Shown piece by piece: positions 32,576 through 42,775 of a stretch of DNA of 64,000 nt. Both the position numbers and the translations under genes were made by a program. The stretch's first letter is position 1; every line of letters starts with the position of its first letter. Origin of the DNA: Sialis fuliginosa (taxonomy: Eukaryota; Arthropoda; Insecta; Megaloptera; Sialidae); assembly GCA_961205875.1 (NCBI GenBank), contig OY540812.1, forward strand, positions 930,001 through 994,000, read 5' to 3'. A model generated the notes under the pieces. The model did not search any database. It was not told the origin of the DNA and worked only from the letters and a program-made list of their open reading frames with translations.

Positions 32576-33945
32576 ACTTCTCTTCTCTCTAATAACTTAA
32601 GTCAGATTAACTCCACATTTTTACAATCACTGATCTATTTAAACTATAAGAAATCCCACTTCTCTTCTCTCTAATAACTTAAGTCAGATTAACTCCACAT
32701 TTTTACAATCACTGATCTATTTAAACTGTAAAAAATCCCACTCCTCTTCTCTCTAATAACTTAAGTCAGATTAACTCCACATTTTTACAATCACTGATCT
32801 ATTTAAACTATAAGAAATCCCACTTCTCTTCTCTCTAATAACTTAAGTCAGATTAACTCCACATTTTTACAATCACTGATCTATTTAAACTATAAGAAAT
32901 CCCACTTCTCTTCTCTCTAATGACTGAAGTCAGATTAACTCCACATTTTTACAATCACTGATCTATTTAAACTGTAAGAAATCCAACTCCTCTTCTCTCT
33001 ACTGACTTAAGTCAGATTAACTCCACATTTTTACAATCACTGATCTATTTAAACCATAAGAAATCCCACTCCTCTTCTCTCTAATAACTTAAGTCAGATT
33101 AACTCCACATTTTTACAATCACTGATCTATTTAAACTATAAGAAATCCCACTCCTCTTCTCTCTACTGACTTAAGTCAGATTAACTCCACATTTTTACAA
33201 TCACTGATCTATTTAAACTGTAAAAAATCCCACTCCTCTTCTCTCTACTGACTTAAGTCAGATTAACTCCACATTTTTACAATCACTGATCTATTTAAAC
33301 CATAAGAAATCCCACTCCTCTTCTCTCTTATAACTTAAGTCAGATTAACTCCACATTTTTACAATCACTGATCTATTTAAACTATAAGAAATCCCACTCC
33401 TCTTCTCTCTACTGACTTAAGTCAGATTAACTCCACATTTTTACAATCACTGATCTATTTAAACTGTAAAAAATCCCACTCCTCTTCTCTCTACTGACTT
33501 AAGTCAGATTAACTCCACATTTTTACAATCACTGATCTATTTAAACCATAAGAAATCCCACTCCTCTTCTCTCTTATAACTTAAGTCAGATTAACTCCAC
33601 ATTTTTACAATCACTGATCTATTTAAACTATAAGAAATCCCACTCCTCTTCTCTCTACTGACTTAAGTCAGATTAACTCCACATTTTTACAATCACTGAT
33701 CTATTTAAACTGTAAAAAATCCCACTCCTCTTCTCTCTACTGACTTAAGTCAGATTAACTCCACATTTTTATAATCACTGATCTATTTAAACTATAAAAA
33801 ATCCCACACCTCTTCTCTCTACTGACTTAAGTCAGATTAACTCCACATTTTTACAATCACTGATCTATTTAAACCATAATAAATCCCACTCCTCTTCTCT
33901 CTAATGACTTAAGTCACATTTTTACAACCGCTGATCCAGTATCTT
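32576..33945. repeat. Minisatellite, 82-bp unit, 17 copies with three-unit higher-order pattern
   Basis: The marker GTCAGATTAACTCCAC recurs every 82 bases from 32601 to 33831. A truncated 17th unit has its marker at 33913. Units share CACATTTTTACAATCACTGA and CCTCTTCTCTCT-like tails. From about the seventh unit, variants cycle in threes (AATAA or TATAA, ACTGA, ACTGA before CTTAAGTCAG; tails CTATAAG, CTGTAAA, CCATAAG), a 246-bp higher-order repeat. The ACTGA variant turns the region into the perfect palindrome CTGACTTAAGTCAG. The array lies about 1 kb upstream of the exon at 35073. Confidence 0.95.
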
Positions 33946-34014
33946 ACTTAAAATTCAAAGAAACATCGAACAAAAAGCGAAATAGGTATATACCCACTTC
34001 TACAATAACCACAC

Positions 34015-34260
34015 GTGCCGTCTTTGTCTGGCAAATGCCAGCAGGCGTGTCAATGCAACTTAAGTCAACTTGTCTTAGCTCAGAGCGAGCAAGATCAGGT
34101 TCGTAGCCTGAAGCAGCGTTCAGTTCACATTGCGGTGTTTTGCCAGGAGCACGCGGGCCGCTCCAAGACCCTATTGTTGGTATACGTTAGGGTTATTTTT
34201 CTCTGACACGGTGGTTGGTACACCTGTTCTACACTAGGTGTTAACAGTTAACTATATGAA
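34015..34260 (+). promoter_or_regulatory. Less AT-rich block upstream of the gene; possible noncoding exon
   Basis: The block is unique in the window and compositionally distinct. It contains GTTCAGTTCA with an initiator-like TCAGTT at 34120-34125, and TTG|GTATAC, a moderate donor, at 34179/34180. Paired with the acceptor at 35005-35006, this would give a 5' untranslated exon. A 63-codon open frame lacks an ATG. This is inference; no TATA box is seen. Confidence 0.35.
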
Positions 34261-34920
34261 TAAAATCGCCTTAGGGGTGAGGGAGTTACTGCGATTGTTT
34301 TTGTGAGTGAATTGTGTTAATAAAAAAAAATTGATGTGATTTTTTTTTTTTTTAAATAAAAGTGCCGTATTTTTGCCATTTAAAAAATATAAGCTAGTCT
34401 TTTTTTTTTTTTTTTTTTTTTTATATGTACGAAAAAAGCCATATGTTTATGTTGTAAAAAATTAATAATTGAAAAGAAAGTTTGACATAAAGAAAAATGC
34501 AACTTCATTCAACTGTTTTAAACCACACGAAAATTAATCATTGTATTAAATAAATTTAAATATATAAATAAATTCAAATCATTAATAAACCGCCATATTT
34601 CTATTCACGAATTTATGAATAAATAAAGTGTTTTAAATTAACAATAATAAAAGGTTGGTATCAAAACGCAATATCTGCACAAAGTTTTTCATTTTTCGTC
34701 TTTGCAGCCTCTTTTTCGTTGATAAATGGGTTAAAATTCAATGCGTTCCATAGTTAAGCTACTTTAAGTGTTAATTTTATTTCAAAACGCAAAATAAATA
34801 TATTCAAAATTACATATTTTACTAAATTCACGTTTAAAAAAATGTAAATGGAAATATGTTATATTAATCAAAATACTCTTTGATTGGGTTCAAAAAGCAA
34901 TAAGTAAAAAGCATTTTCGT
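34261..34920. other. AT-rich spacer with poly-T tracts
   Basis: Poly-T runs lie near 34340-34352 and 34400-34422. Nothing else was recognised. Confidence 0.5.
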
Positions 34921-34975
34921 TTTAGTAGATTAATTACCAACGTCCAATTTTCCAGTAGTGAAAATTTGAATACAT

Positions 34976-35009
34976 TCAGTTATCAGTTTTCACCATTTTG
35001 TCTTAGATA
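34976..35009 (+). promoter_or_regulatory. Inr + DPE core promoter candidate (overlaps a splice acceptor)
   Basis: TCAGTT at 34976-34981 fits the arthropod initiator with +1 at 34978. AGATA at 35005-35009 falls exactly at +28 to +32 and fits the downstream promoter element RGWYV. There is no TATA box about 30 bases upstream, as is usual for DPE promoters. It would give a 95-base leader. The same bases also form a good 3' splice site (pyrimidine-rich TTTTCACCATTTTGTCTTAG ending at 35006), so the two readings exclude each other for a given transcript. Confidence 0.45.
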
Positions 35010-35072
35010 TTGTGTTTTGAAAGTAACCTCATCAAGTATCGATAAATGTTGAGATAAAAATCAAAATCAAAA

Positions 35073-35351
35073 ATGGACCAAGATCAAGTGCTCCATGGGG
35101 ATGAGTGCCCCAGTTCCCCCGATAGTGACCAGTTGAGTATGGATATGCTAGGAGGGGGGGGTGACGATTCTACTACGGGGTCGCAAGGGCAGAATTCATC
35201 GAAGCGACGGCGCCTTCATGTTAAATCAGCTAATAACAACGATGTGGCGTTTGTTCTTCAAGAGATTCAACAGCAGCATGAAGATGCTGTTAAGTATGAG
35301 ATGCAGACACCTGGAGCAAATGGAGCTGACCAGGAAGATGATCTGGATGAT
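35073..35351 (+). CDS. 5' coding exon of an unidentified, probably nuclear, protein
   Basis: The ATG at 35073 has a strong insect start context (TCAAAAATGG). The exon encodes 93 residues and ends in phase 0 at GATGAT|GTATGT, a consensus donor. The protein begins MDQDQVLHGDECPSSPDSD and is acidic. It has a GGGG run at residues 27-30, a basic SSKRRRLHVK patch at 42-51 that would serve as a nuclear-localisation signal, a Gln-rich stretch (QEIQQQHED, 63-71), and ends EDDLDD. Composition is Ser/Asp/Gln-rich and low in hydrophobics, as in disordered N-termini of transcription or chromatin factors. It is far less AT-rich than its surroundings and is not repeated. I do not recognise the family. Reading on past the donor gives a T-rich tail (VDHFFFSENF), typical of intron read-through. 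Downstream exons were not found with confidence. Confidence 0.75.
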
Positions 35352-35428
35352 GTATGTTTTGAAGTTGATCATTTTTTTTTTTCGGAAAATTTCGTTACTG
35401 GCAATGCAAACGTTTATTTGTCTGTCAT

Positions 35429-36318
35429 GTTATGAAACACTTTAAGTTCAAGCTTTTACTTTTTTAAATAAATTCTTATATATTTATATAGTAATTAAAT
35501 GATTCTGCGTCTTATTCTCTTGTATTTTAGTCGATATTTGTATGACGAGTTGAAGTTCACTGCAGGAAATATCACTAAAAAATTTCGAATTTTTGATTTA
35601 GTTAAAAGTATGTTTATTGTATAGAAAATGACGTGAAAAGTTGTTTGTTTCAAACCGCAGGTCTTTATCTCAAACTGTTCTCGAGATATAGCCTCTCGAA
35701 GTTTCAGTTTTTTCAAATGTTTGGAGAAAAAAGGCTATAACTTTTGAACGCGTGGTCGGAATTGATTTTAGTTGACGGATTTGAAATCAGCGTGTCAAAA
35801 TCTATATAATGGCATGTATAATACTTTAAAATCAGACAAAAAAAATTTCGTCAAAAATCGACATTTTTTTAAGGTATACCCCTTTAAATTTTTTCGATTT
35901 TTCACGATTTTTTTTTTTTCGAGTTTTAAGGTATTATACATGCCAGTATATAGATTTTGACACGCTGATTCCAAATCCGTCAACTAAAATCAATTCCGAC
36001 CACACGTTCAAAAGTTATGGCCTTTTTTCTTCAAAAATTTGAAAAAACTAAAACTTTGAGAGGCGATATCTCGAGAACGTTATGAGATACAGACCTGCGG
36101 TTTGAAACAAACAACTTTTCACGTCATTTTCTATACAATAAACATACTTTTAACGTAATCAAAAATTCTATATTTTTTAGTGAAATTTCCTGCAGTGAAC
36201 TTCAACTCGTCATACAAATATCGACTAAAATACAAGAAAATAAGACGTAGAGGTATTATAGTTTTATAACTGAGCGTGTAAATTAATATTAAATGCTATT
36301 TTTGGTTTAAATGTTTGA
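35429..36318. mobile_element. Family X large palindrome, copy 2, in intron 1
   Basis: It starts GTTATGAAACACTTTAAGTT, only 77 bases into the intron of the exon at 35073, and matches 16409-17290 end to end. The two halves mirror about a centre near 35878, with GTCGATATTTGTATGACGAG and its complement as outer markers. Both strands again show the palindrome-derived 62-codon frame. Transcribed as intron it would fold into a very long hairpin. Confidence 0.85.
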
Positions 36319-36655
36319 ATAATGTAATATCTATCACAATATTTTGGGTGGGTCAAAATTATTAAAAATTTCAAATAAGAAATAAATCATATATTCCGAT
36401 AAAAATCAAAAATAATTTCACGTGTTGAAAAGTTTGACATTAAAATTATTATATATGGCTTTACATAGTTTATAATACCCGCATTAATTCACAGTAGCTA
36501 TTTTAATTGATTTTACACTAATTTTATTCCACTTCGCTCTCATTTTTATTTTTAAATGTCGATAATAATTATTTCAAAAGAATTTAATTGCAAATTTTTC
36601 TAAAGTCTAAAATGAAAATGTATATATCAAAAATTTACTTGGAATTAAAAGGGCA
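36319..36655. other. Intronic AT-rich spacer
   Basis: No exon-like segment with acceptor and donor was seen. Confidence 0.4.
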
Positions 36656-36962
36656 AAATGTTTTTTTTTTCTCCAGTAATAGACACCAGGACACTTGCTT
36701 ATGATTACAAAATGATAAGTACTACGACACAAAAGATATAAAAGAAAGAATCGTCGAATTTGAAACAATGTAAAGCAGTTGCTATGATAATATAATAATT
36801 AATTAATAAATTATACTAAAAAATAGTTTAAATGTCCACCATTTTGACACCTATTGACCGATTGTCATCAAATTAAGCTGTTTTAGAGTTAAGTGTTTAT
36901 AGATTATGATTCAGTAATTGCAATATGTATATATGTAATCAAATATCAACAAATATTTTTAA
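36656..36962 (-). mobile_element. Family A element, partial
   Basis: AAGTACTACGACACAAAAGA, TTTGAAACAATGTAAAGCAG and CCACCATTTTGACACCTATT are in family A order. Both ends are missing; the right side stops at the next element's terminus. Confidence 0.7.
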
Positions 36963-37482
36963 TTTAATAGGCATGATGCCAGTAACAAAGTATCACTGAA
37001 ATTATAATTTTAAATAATGAAATAGGTTAAAAAGAATCTAAAAAATGTATTTATTTTTATATTAAAAGCGAGATTAATATGATTTTTGTTAAAATAAAAA
37101 CACAAAATACAGCAATCCGCCATGTTAGATAAAGTGGATGACGTCACGGCTAAGTAAACATAATTTTTGTTTGATTAATATCTGCACTGTTTATAAATTA
37201 TTTTGTGGTTTTAAATTATCAATTTGCTCAGTTTTGTGTTACCAAAACTAAAATCGAGATACGTTAGCGATGGAACAAGGATTTATTATTGTTGCTTTAC
37301 ATAGGCGTGACGTCACAAATGCGCCATGACACCTGCGAGCGTTTTGGCGTTAAATTCAAAATTAGTTTTAAAAGAGTTAATTTTTATGATCAAACCTTTA
37401 TTTTCTGCAGAAATAAGCAAATAAGAGACACGTAAGATCATCATAAAATAGTTTTTAAAAATTAGGCATCATGCCTATTAAA
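36963..37482. mobile_element. 520-bp TIR element carrying two CRE sites
   Basis: TTTAATAGGCATGATGCC and GGCATCATGCCTATTAAA are perfect 18-bp inverted ends. The interior holds two TGACGTCA palindromes (near 37138 and 37308), a CCGCCATGTT YY1/Pho-type site near 37117 and GCGCCATGACACCTGCGAGC. No coding capacity. Part of the right half reappears reversed at 40388-40577. Superfamily unknown. Confidence 0.75.
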
Positions 37483-38571
37483 GTTTTAGAACCGCTGGTT
37501 CTAGAGTAACCATTAGGTGTAATGGGGTATACAAATGTGTATGCTGGAAGGTTAGAAATTGAATTTGAAAATCGTATGGTCAGTTTTTGTCTGTTATTAC
37601 TTTTGAGGCGCCAAAGTTTATGTAGCTAGCTTCATTGTAAGTGGTATTAACTTACACAGGTATAATATAGACATGTCATTTGTAGTCCTGAATTACAGGT
37701 ACCTACTGGGTCAGACAGGCCTCAGGTAAACTAGGAAATACCTCACACACACACACACATATGCACAGTACAAAATAATATTTCTTCGTAAAGTTCATTC
37801 GTCAAAATATTTCTATCTAAAAAAAATTTTTTTTTGCAATATTCAAAGTTCTGTAATTTTGGTAAAAATGGTCGGATTTAAATAAATAAAAAATCATTTT
37901 AAAGATTGAAATATCTACTTTTTAGTGCTTTTCGCAAATTTAACTTTTATTGATTTTTCGAAAAACTATGCGATTTTAAATGAAATTCAAAAATTGTTAT
38001 TTTTTTGTAATTTTTGCATGGGGTTAGGTTAGGTCAGACACACACACACGCGCAAATACACTCACACACACACACACACACACACACTTACACATACGCA
38101 AATAACAGTGTTCAATACAAAATAATATTTCTTCGAAAAATTTATTCGTCAAAATATTTCTATATAAAGAAAAATTTTTTTTGCAATAGTTCTGTAATTT
38201 TGGTAAAAATGGTCGGATTTAAATAAATAAAAAATCGTTTTAAAGATTGAAATCTCTACTTTTTAGTGTTTTTCGAAAATTTATTTATTGATTTTTCGAA
38301 AAACTATGGGATTTTAAATAAAATTTAAAAGTTGTTATTTTTTTGTAATATGCAAAGTTCTGTAGTTTTGGTAAAAATGGTCAGATATAAATAAATAAAA
38401 AATCATTTTAAAGATTGAAATCTCTACTTTTTAGTGCTTTTCGCAAATTTAACTTTTATTGATTTTTCGAAAAACTATGGGTTTTTAAATAAAATTTAAA
38501 AGTTGTTATTTTTTTGTAATTTTTGCATGGGGTTAAGTTAGGACAGACAGGCCTCAGGTAAACTAGGAAAT

Positions 38572-38622
<51 letters not shown>

Positions 38623-38890
38623 ATACGCAAAAAAAAACAGTATTCAGTACAAAATAATATTTCTTCGAAAAGTTCATACGTCGAAATATTTCTAGAGAAA
38701 AAGAATTAGCAATATTCAAATTTCTGTAGTTTTGGTAAAAATAGTCGTATATAAATAAATCAAAAATCAATTTGAACATTGGAATCTCTACTTTTTAATT
38801 ATTTGTACTAATTTAACTTTCATCCATTTTTTGCAAAATAATGGGATTTAAAAAGATTCAATTAAAATCATCATTTTTTTATTAACTCAT
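37483..38890. repeat. Satellite related to 14791-15530, interleaved with CA microsatellites
   Basis: TTCTGTAATTTTGGTAAAAA (or close variant) occurs near 37849, 38187, 38350 and 38722, with ATGGTCGGATTTAAATAAAT-like continuation and TTTTTCGAAAAACTATG. CAGGCCTCAGGTAAACTAGG followed by a CA run precedes the units near 37717 and 38548; the run near 38576-38617 is about 20 dinucleotides. Confidence 0.8.
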
Positions 38891-40077
38891 GAAAAAATAA
38901 CAAAAATATGAATATTATATATTATATATAAGAAAATAAAATTAAGCGGAAACCACACATTTCCAAACAATATTATGTATCTAAAATAATATTGAATTCC
39001 CTATATACCGTAATCCTAATATTTTTTACATAAATTTTGAATGAATTCATAAAAAGTTAAAGAAAAATTGAATAATTAAAAAAAAATGTATTAAATATTT
39101 CTATACAAAATCCCCCCCCCCCTCTTTCCGGCCCTAGTTGTTATGATAATTGAGTTATAATAAATAAATAAGATGTGATTCAAAATGTATAACATCTATA
39201 GAGTATAGATAAAAAATTAGTAACATAATCTTTTTCAAATAACAAACAATTTGTATATGTCTATTTCTTGAATCCTGACATATCAGTTATGTATAATGTA
39301 GAGTTTAACAGGCCTCAGGTAAACTAGGAAACACCTCGATTACACACACACACACTCGCAATTGACCGAACGAACGATCAGGAATTATAAATGCTTTTGC
39401 GTACAACGAAATTAATCAATAATAAATATCACAAATTTAAAATATATTTTTAACTTTATAAAACGTTTATTTATAATTCGTTTAATGCCTTTTTAAATAT
39501 GTTTTTGTAATTGATTAGTTTTTGTAAAATTTATATTTAGTTTTTTGAAAAATTAATGTATATAGAATTCACATTTCAATTAAAAATTACTTATACCAGT
39601 TGAAATTTTTTACGTAGTAATTTTTCTTCATTTGAAAAATATTTGAAAATGTTAAAGTTTAATAAAACTATTTTTTCTACCAAACAACGATTTGATTTTT
39701 CTGGAAACGATCCAGTAGTTTTTGAGTTACCCTACGGACAGACGGACATAGGGTTTCTGTTTTGACGTAACCTTAAGTATTGACTTTTATCCATCCTTAT
39801 GGAATCACTTGGATGTCCGTCCGTCCGTCTGTTACAGGTGATTTTCTCTGAAACTATTCGATGAAAAAATTTGAAATTTAGCAGAGATAGAATGTATAAA
39901 AAATGGAATTTTGATTCTGGGGGTTAATTTCAAGAGGTAAAATCACGAATTAAATAATTTATATGATGTATTTTTATGCATTTTTTAAAACATTTTTCGG
40001 GAAAAACGCTTAAAAATATCTATCCCCCACCTTTACCTCTAAAAATATAGTTCAGAAAAATCTGAAAAATCATAAAT
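38891..40077. other. No gene; one more CA-linked module and a GGAC/GTCC inverted repeat
   Basis: AACAGGCCTCAGGTAAACTA near 39307 repeats the module of the upstream satellite. ACGGACAGACGGACAT near 39735 and ATGTCCGTCCGTCCGT near 39811 are inverted. Otherwise the sequence is AT-rich. Confidence 0.45.
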
Positions 40078-40714
40078 AGGTGTCAAAATGGTGGACATTT
40101 AAATTAATTATTAGTATAATTTATGTATTAATTATTATATTATCATAGCAACTGCTTTACATTGTTTCAAATTTGACGATTCTTTCTTTTATATCTTTTG
40201 TGTCGTAGTACTTATCATTAGCAAGTGTCCATATATCACTGCTTGCTCATTATTGGGTTTACTCTATCCATTACTGGAGAAAAAGCATAAAAAAAATAAA
40301 AGGCTATAATTTAAAAAACAAACTATATTTGCGGACTTTGGTAATTAAATTGATTAAATAAAGAGTTACTTGTTTTATTAGTAATTATGCCTAATTTAAA
40401 AAAACTATTTTATGATGATCTTACGTGTCTTTTATTTGCTTATTTCTACAGAAAATAAAGGTTTAATCACAAAAATTGACCCTTTTAAAACTAATTTTGA
40501 ATTTGACGCCAAAACGCTCGCAGGTGTCATGGCCCATATGTGACGTCACTCCTATGTAAACACTCCTTGTCAAATCAAACTATATTTGCGGACTATGGTA
40601 ATTAAATTGATTAAATGAAGAGTTACTTGTTTTATTAGTTAACATGAGTTCATGAGAATTACAAAAAAACGAAAACTTGCTGTTATAGCGGCCATAACTG
40701 GTGCCTTTACCTTA
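40078..40714 (+). mobile_element. Family A element split by a CRE-element fragment
   Basis: Family A runs from AGGTGTCAAAATGGTGGAC to the terminus GCCATAACTGGTGCC near 40710. It is interrupted at 40388-40577. A segment of about 66 bp (CAAACTATATTTGCGGACTT and onward) occurs on both sides, at about 40318 and 40578. Confidence 0.75.
40388..40577 (-). mobile_element. Fragment of the CRE-bearing TIR element
   Basis: TGATGATCTTACGTGTCTTT, CGCCAAAACGCTCGCAGGTG, and TGTGACGTCACTCC are the reverse of 37300-37450. Only one TIR half-site (ATTATGCCTAATTT) is recognisable. Confidence 0.7.
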
Positions 40715-41249
40715 TCTCAGTCAATAATTAACAACATTTGCAATTATGAGTACAGTTAAAAATATAATTAAAAAATACGTCATAATGAAAATCAGAACAT
40801 ACCTAACCTTATTAAATATTAACGGTCACATCATGTTCATTTTCTTCGTCAAATTTAAATTAAAACCTACAATGATTAGATAAAAACGAGACAAAAATAT
40901 CGCGTCTTAAATTCGCTGAAGTGAAATAAAAAATATCGATATCCAAAACTTTGGTTTAAATTTAGATTTAAAAGACGGACAGATGCCTTGTTACGTTTAT
41001 CGAACGAAGAAAGGCATATGCAATTTATATTCGGTTTAAAATTAATAAAAGTTGATTAGAGTGAGTGAGACAGGGCGTTAGAGAGAGATGGAAATAAACT
41101 AATAATTAACGGCGAAGTGAACAGGTAAGAACTAGTAGTTGCTGTATTGAATGTACAGAAGCCGTTGGATTTTAGCGTTTTACACGTGCATGGACACGTG
41201 TATGGCTTCGTGAATCAGTGGGCGCGAAATAGAACAAAAAATTTTTTTT
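40715..41249. other. No gene recognised
   Basis: The part from 40980 to 41230 is less AT-rich and includes CACGTGCATGGACACGTG, an imperfect palindrome. No frame or splice pair was supported. Confidence 0.4.
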
Positions 41250-41762
41250 TTTTTTTGAGGCTTTTGCGGTCAAAGAAATTATTTTAAGAGGTAGATGAAA
41301 TTCAAATTTTGAATGGTGTTTTTAATAAAAATGTGCATTTTGTAAATATGTGGTTGCGAATAAAAGATTTTATTTTTTTGAGGCTTTTGCGGTTAAAGAA
41401 ATTATTTTAAGAGGTAGATAAAATTCAATTTTTGAATGATGTTTTTTAATAAAAATGTACATTTTATAATTATGTGGTTGTGAAAAAAAGATTTTATTTT
41501 TTTTAGAGGCTTTTGCGATCTAAGAAATTATTTTAAGAGGTAGAGAGAAAATTCAAATTTTGAATGACATTTAAAAAAAAATGTAAATTTTATAATCAAA
41601 CTGATATATATAGGATGGTTCCGAAAAAAGGGTTTTTATTTTTTAGAGGCTTTTGCGGTCAAAGAAAAACGTACTTCCTCGATAACTTCTTTATTTTAAG
41701 AGGTAGAGACGAAATTAAAATTTTCAATGATTTTTTAAGTAAAAATGTACATTTTATAATTA
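41250..41762 (+). repeat. Tandem repeat, four units of 123-140 bp
   Basis: GAGGCTTTTGCGG (or a close variant) occurs near 41257, 41380, 41506 and 41646. Each is followed by AAAGAAATTATTTTAAGAGG (interrupted in the last unit) and AAAATGTACATTTTATAATT-like sequence. Confidence 0.85.
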
Positions 41763-41763
41763 C

Positions 41764-42027
41764 AGTAGGGCCTCTTTTTAAGCGGATTTGAAGTTATGCG
41801 GTGTGATTTTGTGGTTTTTTTTTTAGACATTTTTATTTTCCTGAATTTTCCGAAACTTTTTACATAATTTTCGGCTTATTTTAATTGACTGATTTAGTTT
41901 TACGAGGTTTTAAAAAATTATAAAACATATCCCTCATTTTACAATGTAAGCAATGTCTTTTTGAGCGATTTTTCATATGCGGTTGGCTGTAGAACGTATC
42001 TACCGCGTAAAAAGAGTCTCTACTGTA
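41764..42027. mobile_element. MITE with CAGTAGGG/CTACTG ends, pogo/Tigger-like
   Basis: CAGTAGGGCCTCTTTTTAAG at the left and GTAAAAAGAGTCTCTACTG at the right are inverted with few mismatches, and TA flanks both. The CAGTAgagnCTCttttta type of end and TA target site are typical of pogo/Tigger-group elements. At 264 bp it has no coding capacity. Confidence 0.6.
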
Positions 42028-42479
42028 TACTAAAATGTAAATGTCTACCATAAGTTTTTTTTTTAATGGAATGTTCCTTTTATTTCTATCTAAAATACAT
42101 CTTCAGAAGGTGTATTTTTTGAAAAATTTACGTTTTTAGATATTATTTTTTGAAAAATCATTCTGGGCTTAATTTTGTAGATAAACTATTGAATTTTGGT
42201 GTGGTAAGAGTTTAAACCATGCACCATCTTACAACTCATGTAGAATTGAATAATTATATACAGGCTGTCCGTTAATTCCAAACATTGAAAAATTCAAATT
42301 AAAGAAAAAAATGGAACGCCCTGTATTTACCTATCTAAAGATGTGCTTCTTCTTTCAATTTATGTATTGTATGTTATAGTTTTTTTAGCTATAATTTTTA
42401 AAATCTAAATAATAATAAAAATAATTAAGGAAAAATATATATATATATATATATATAACTAAAGTAATATAGTGAGATA
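42028..42479. other. No gene recognised
   Basis: ATACAGGCTGTCCGTTAATT near 42257 resembles the opening of a common insect repeat. An AT dinucleotide run lies near 42436-42455. Confidence 0.4.
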
Positions 42480-42481
42480 GC

Positions 42482-42740
42482 TTGAGGCCCGACTTGGGGG
42501 GCATCTTCTTGACACACTCGGGTGTATGGGGGGCACGGGGGGCGCAGCCTCGCGGGTTGGCCCTGGGCGAGATCGGAATGCTGCCAAGCCAGTCACACAC
42601 ACACACATACGTTTGCGTGTGTGAGTGTATAGGTGTACACGATTTTTTATATTGGTTTTTATTGTTTCAATTACAAGAGAGGAGTCCGGACCTGAAGTGG
42701 GCCAAGTGGATTGATATAACAATCACGGAAAATGTTTATG
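42482..42740 (+). other. GC-rich island and candidate internal exon
   Basis: 42482-42590 is markedly GC-rich and ends in a CA microsatellite. Downstream, a pyrimidine-rich tract leads to TTACAAGAG|AGGAGTCC, after which 20 codons (frame RSPDLKWAKWIDITITEN) run to AAAAT|GTTTAT, a weak donor. Phase 0 would match the exon at 35073, 7 kb upstream on the same strand. The peptide is not recognised and the donor is poor, so this is only a candidate. Confidence 0.2.
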
Positions 42741-42775
42741 GGTGTACCTATGTCTATTTAAGATAATTTTTTTGT

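Noticed and set aside
34015..34206. 63-codon frame upstream of the main exon
   Set aside because: It starts only from a non-ATG codon and its composition fits a leader or promoter block better than coding sequence.
38456..38779. 107-codon reverse frame
   Set aside because: Its middle is a Cys-Val run from a CA/GT microsatellite and the rest is satellite sequence.
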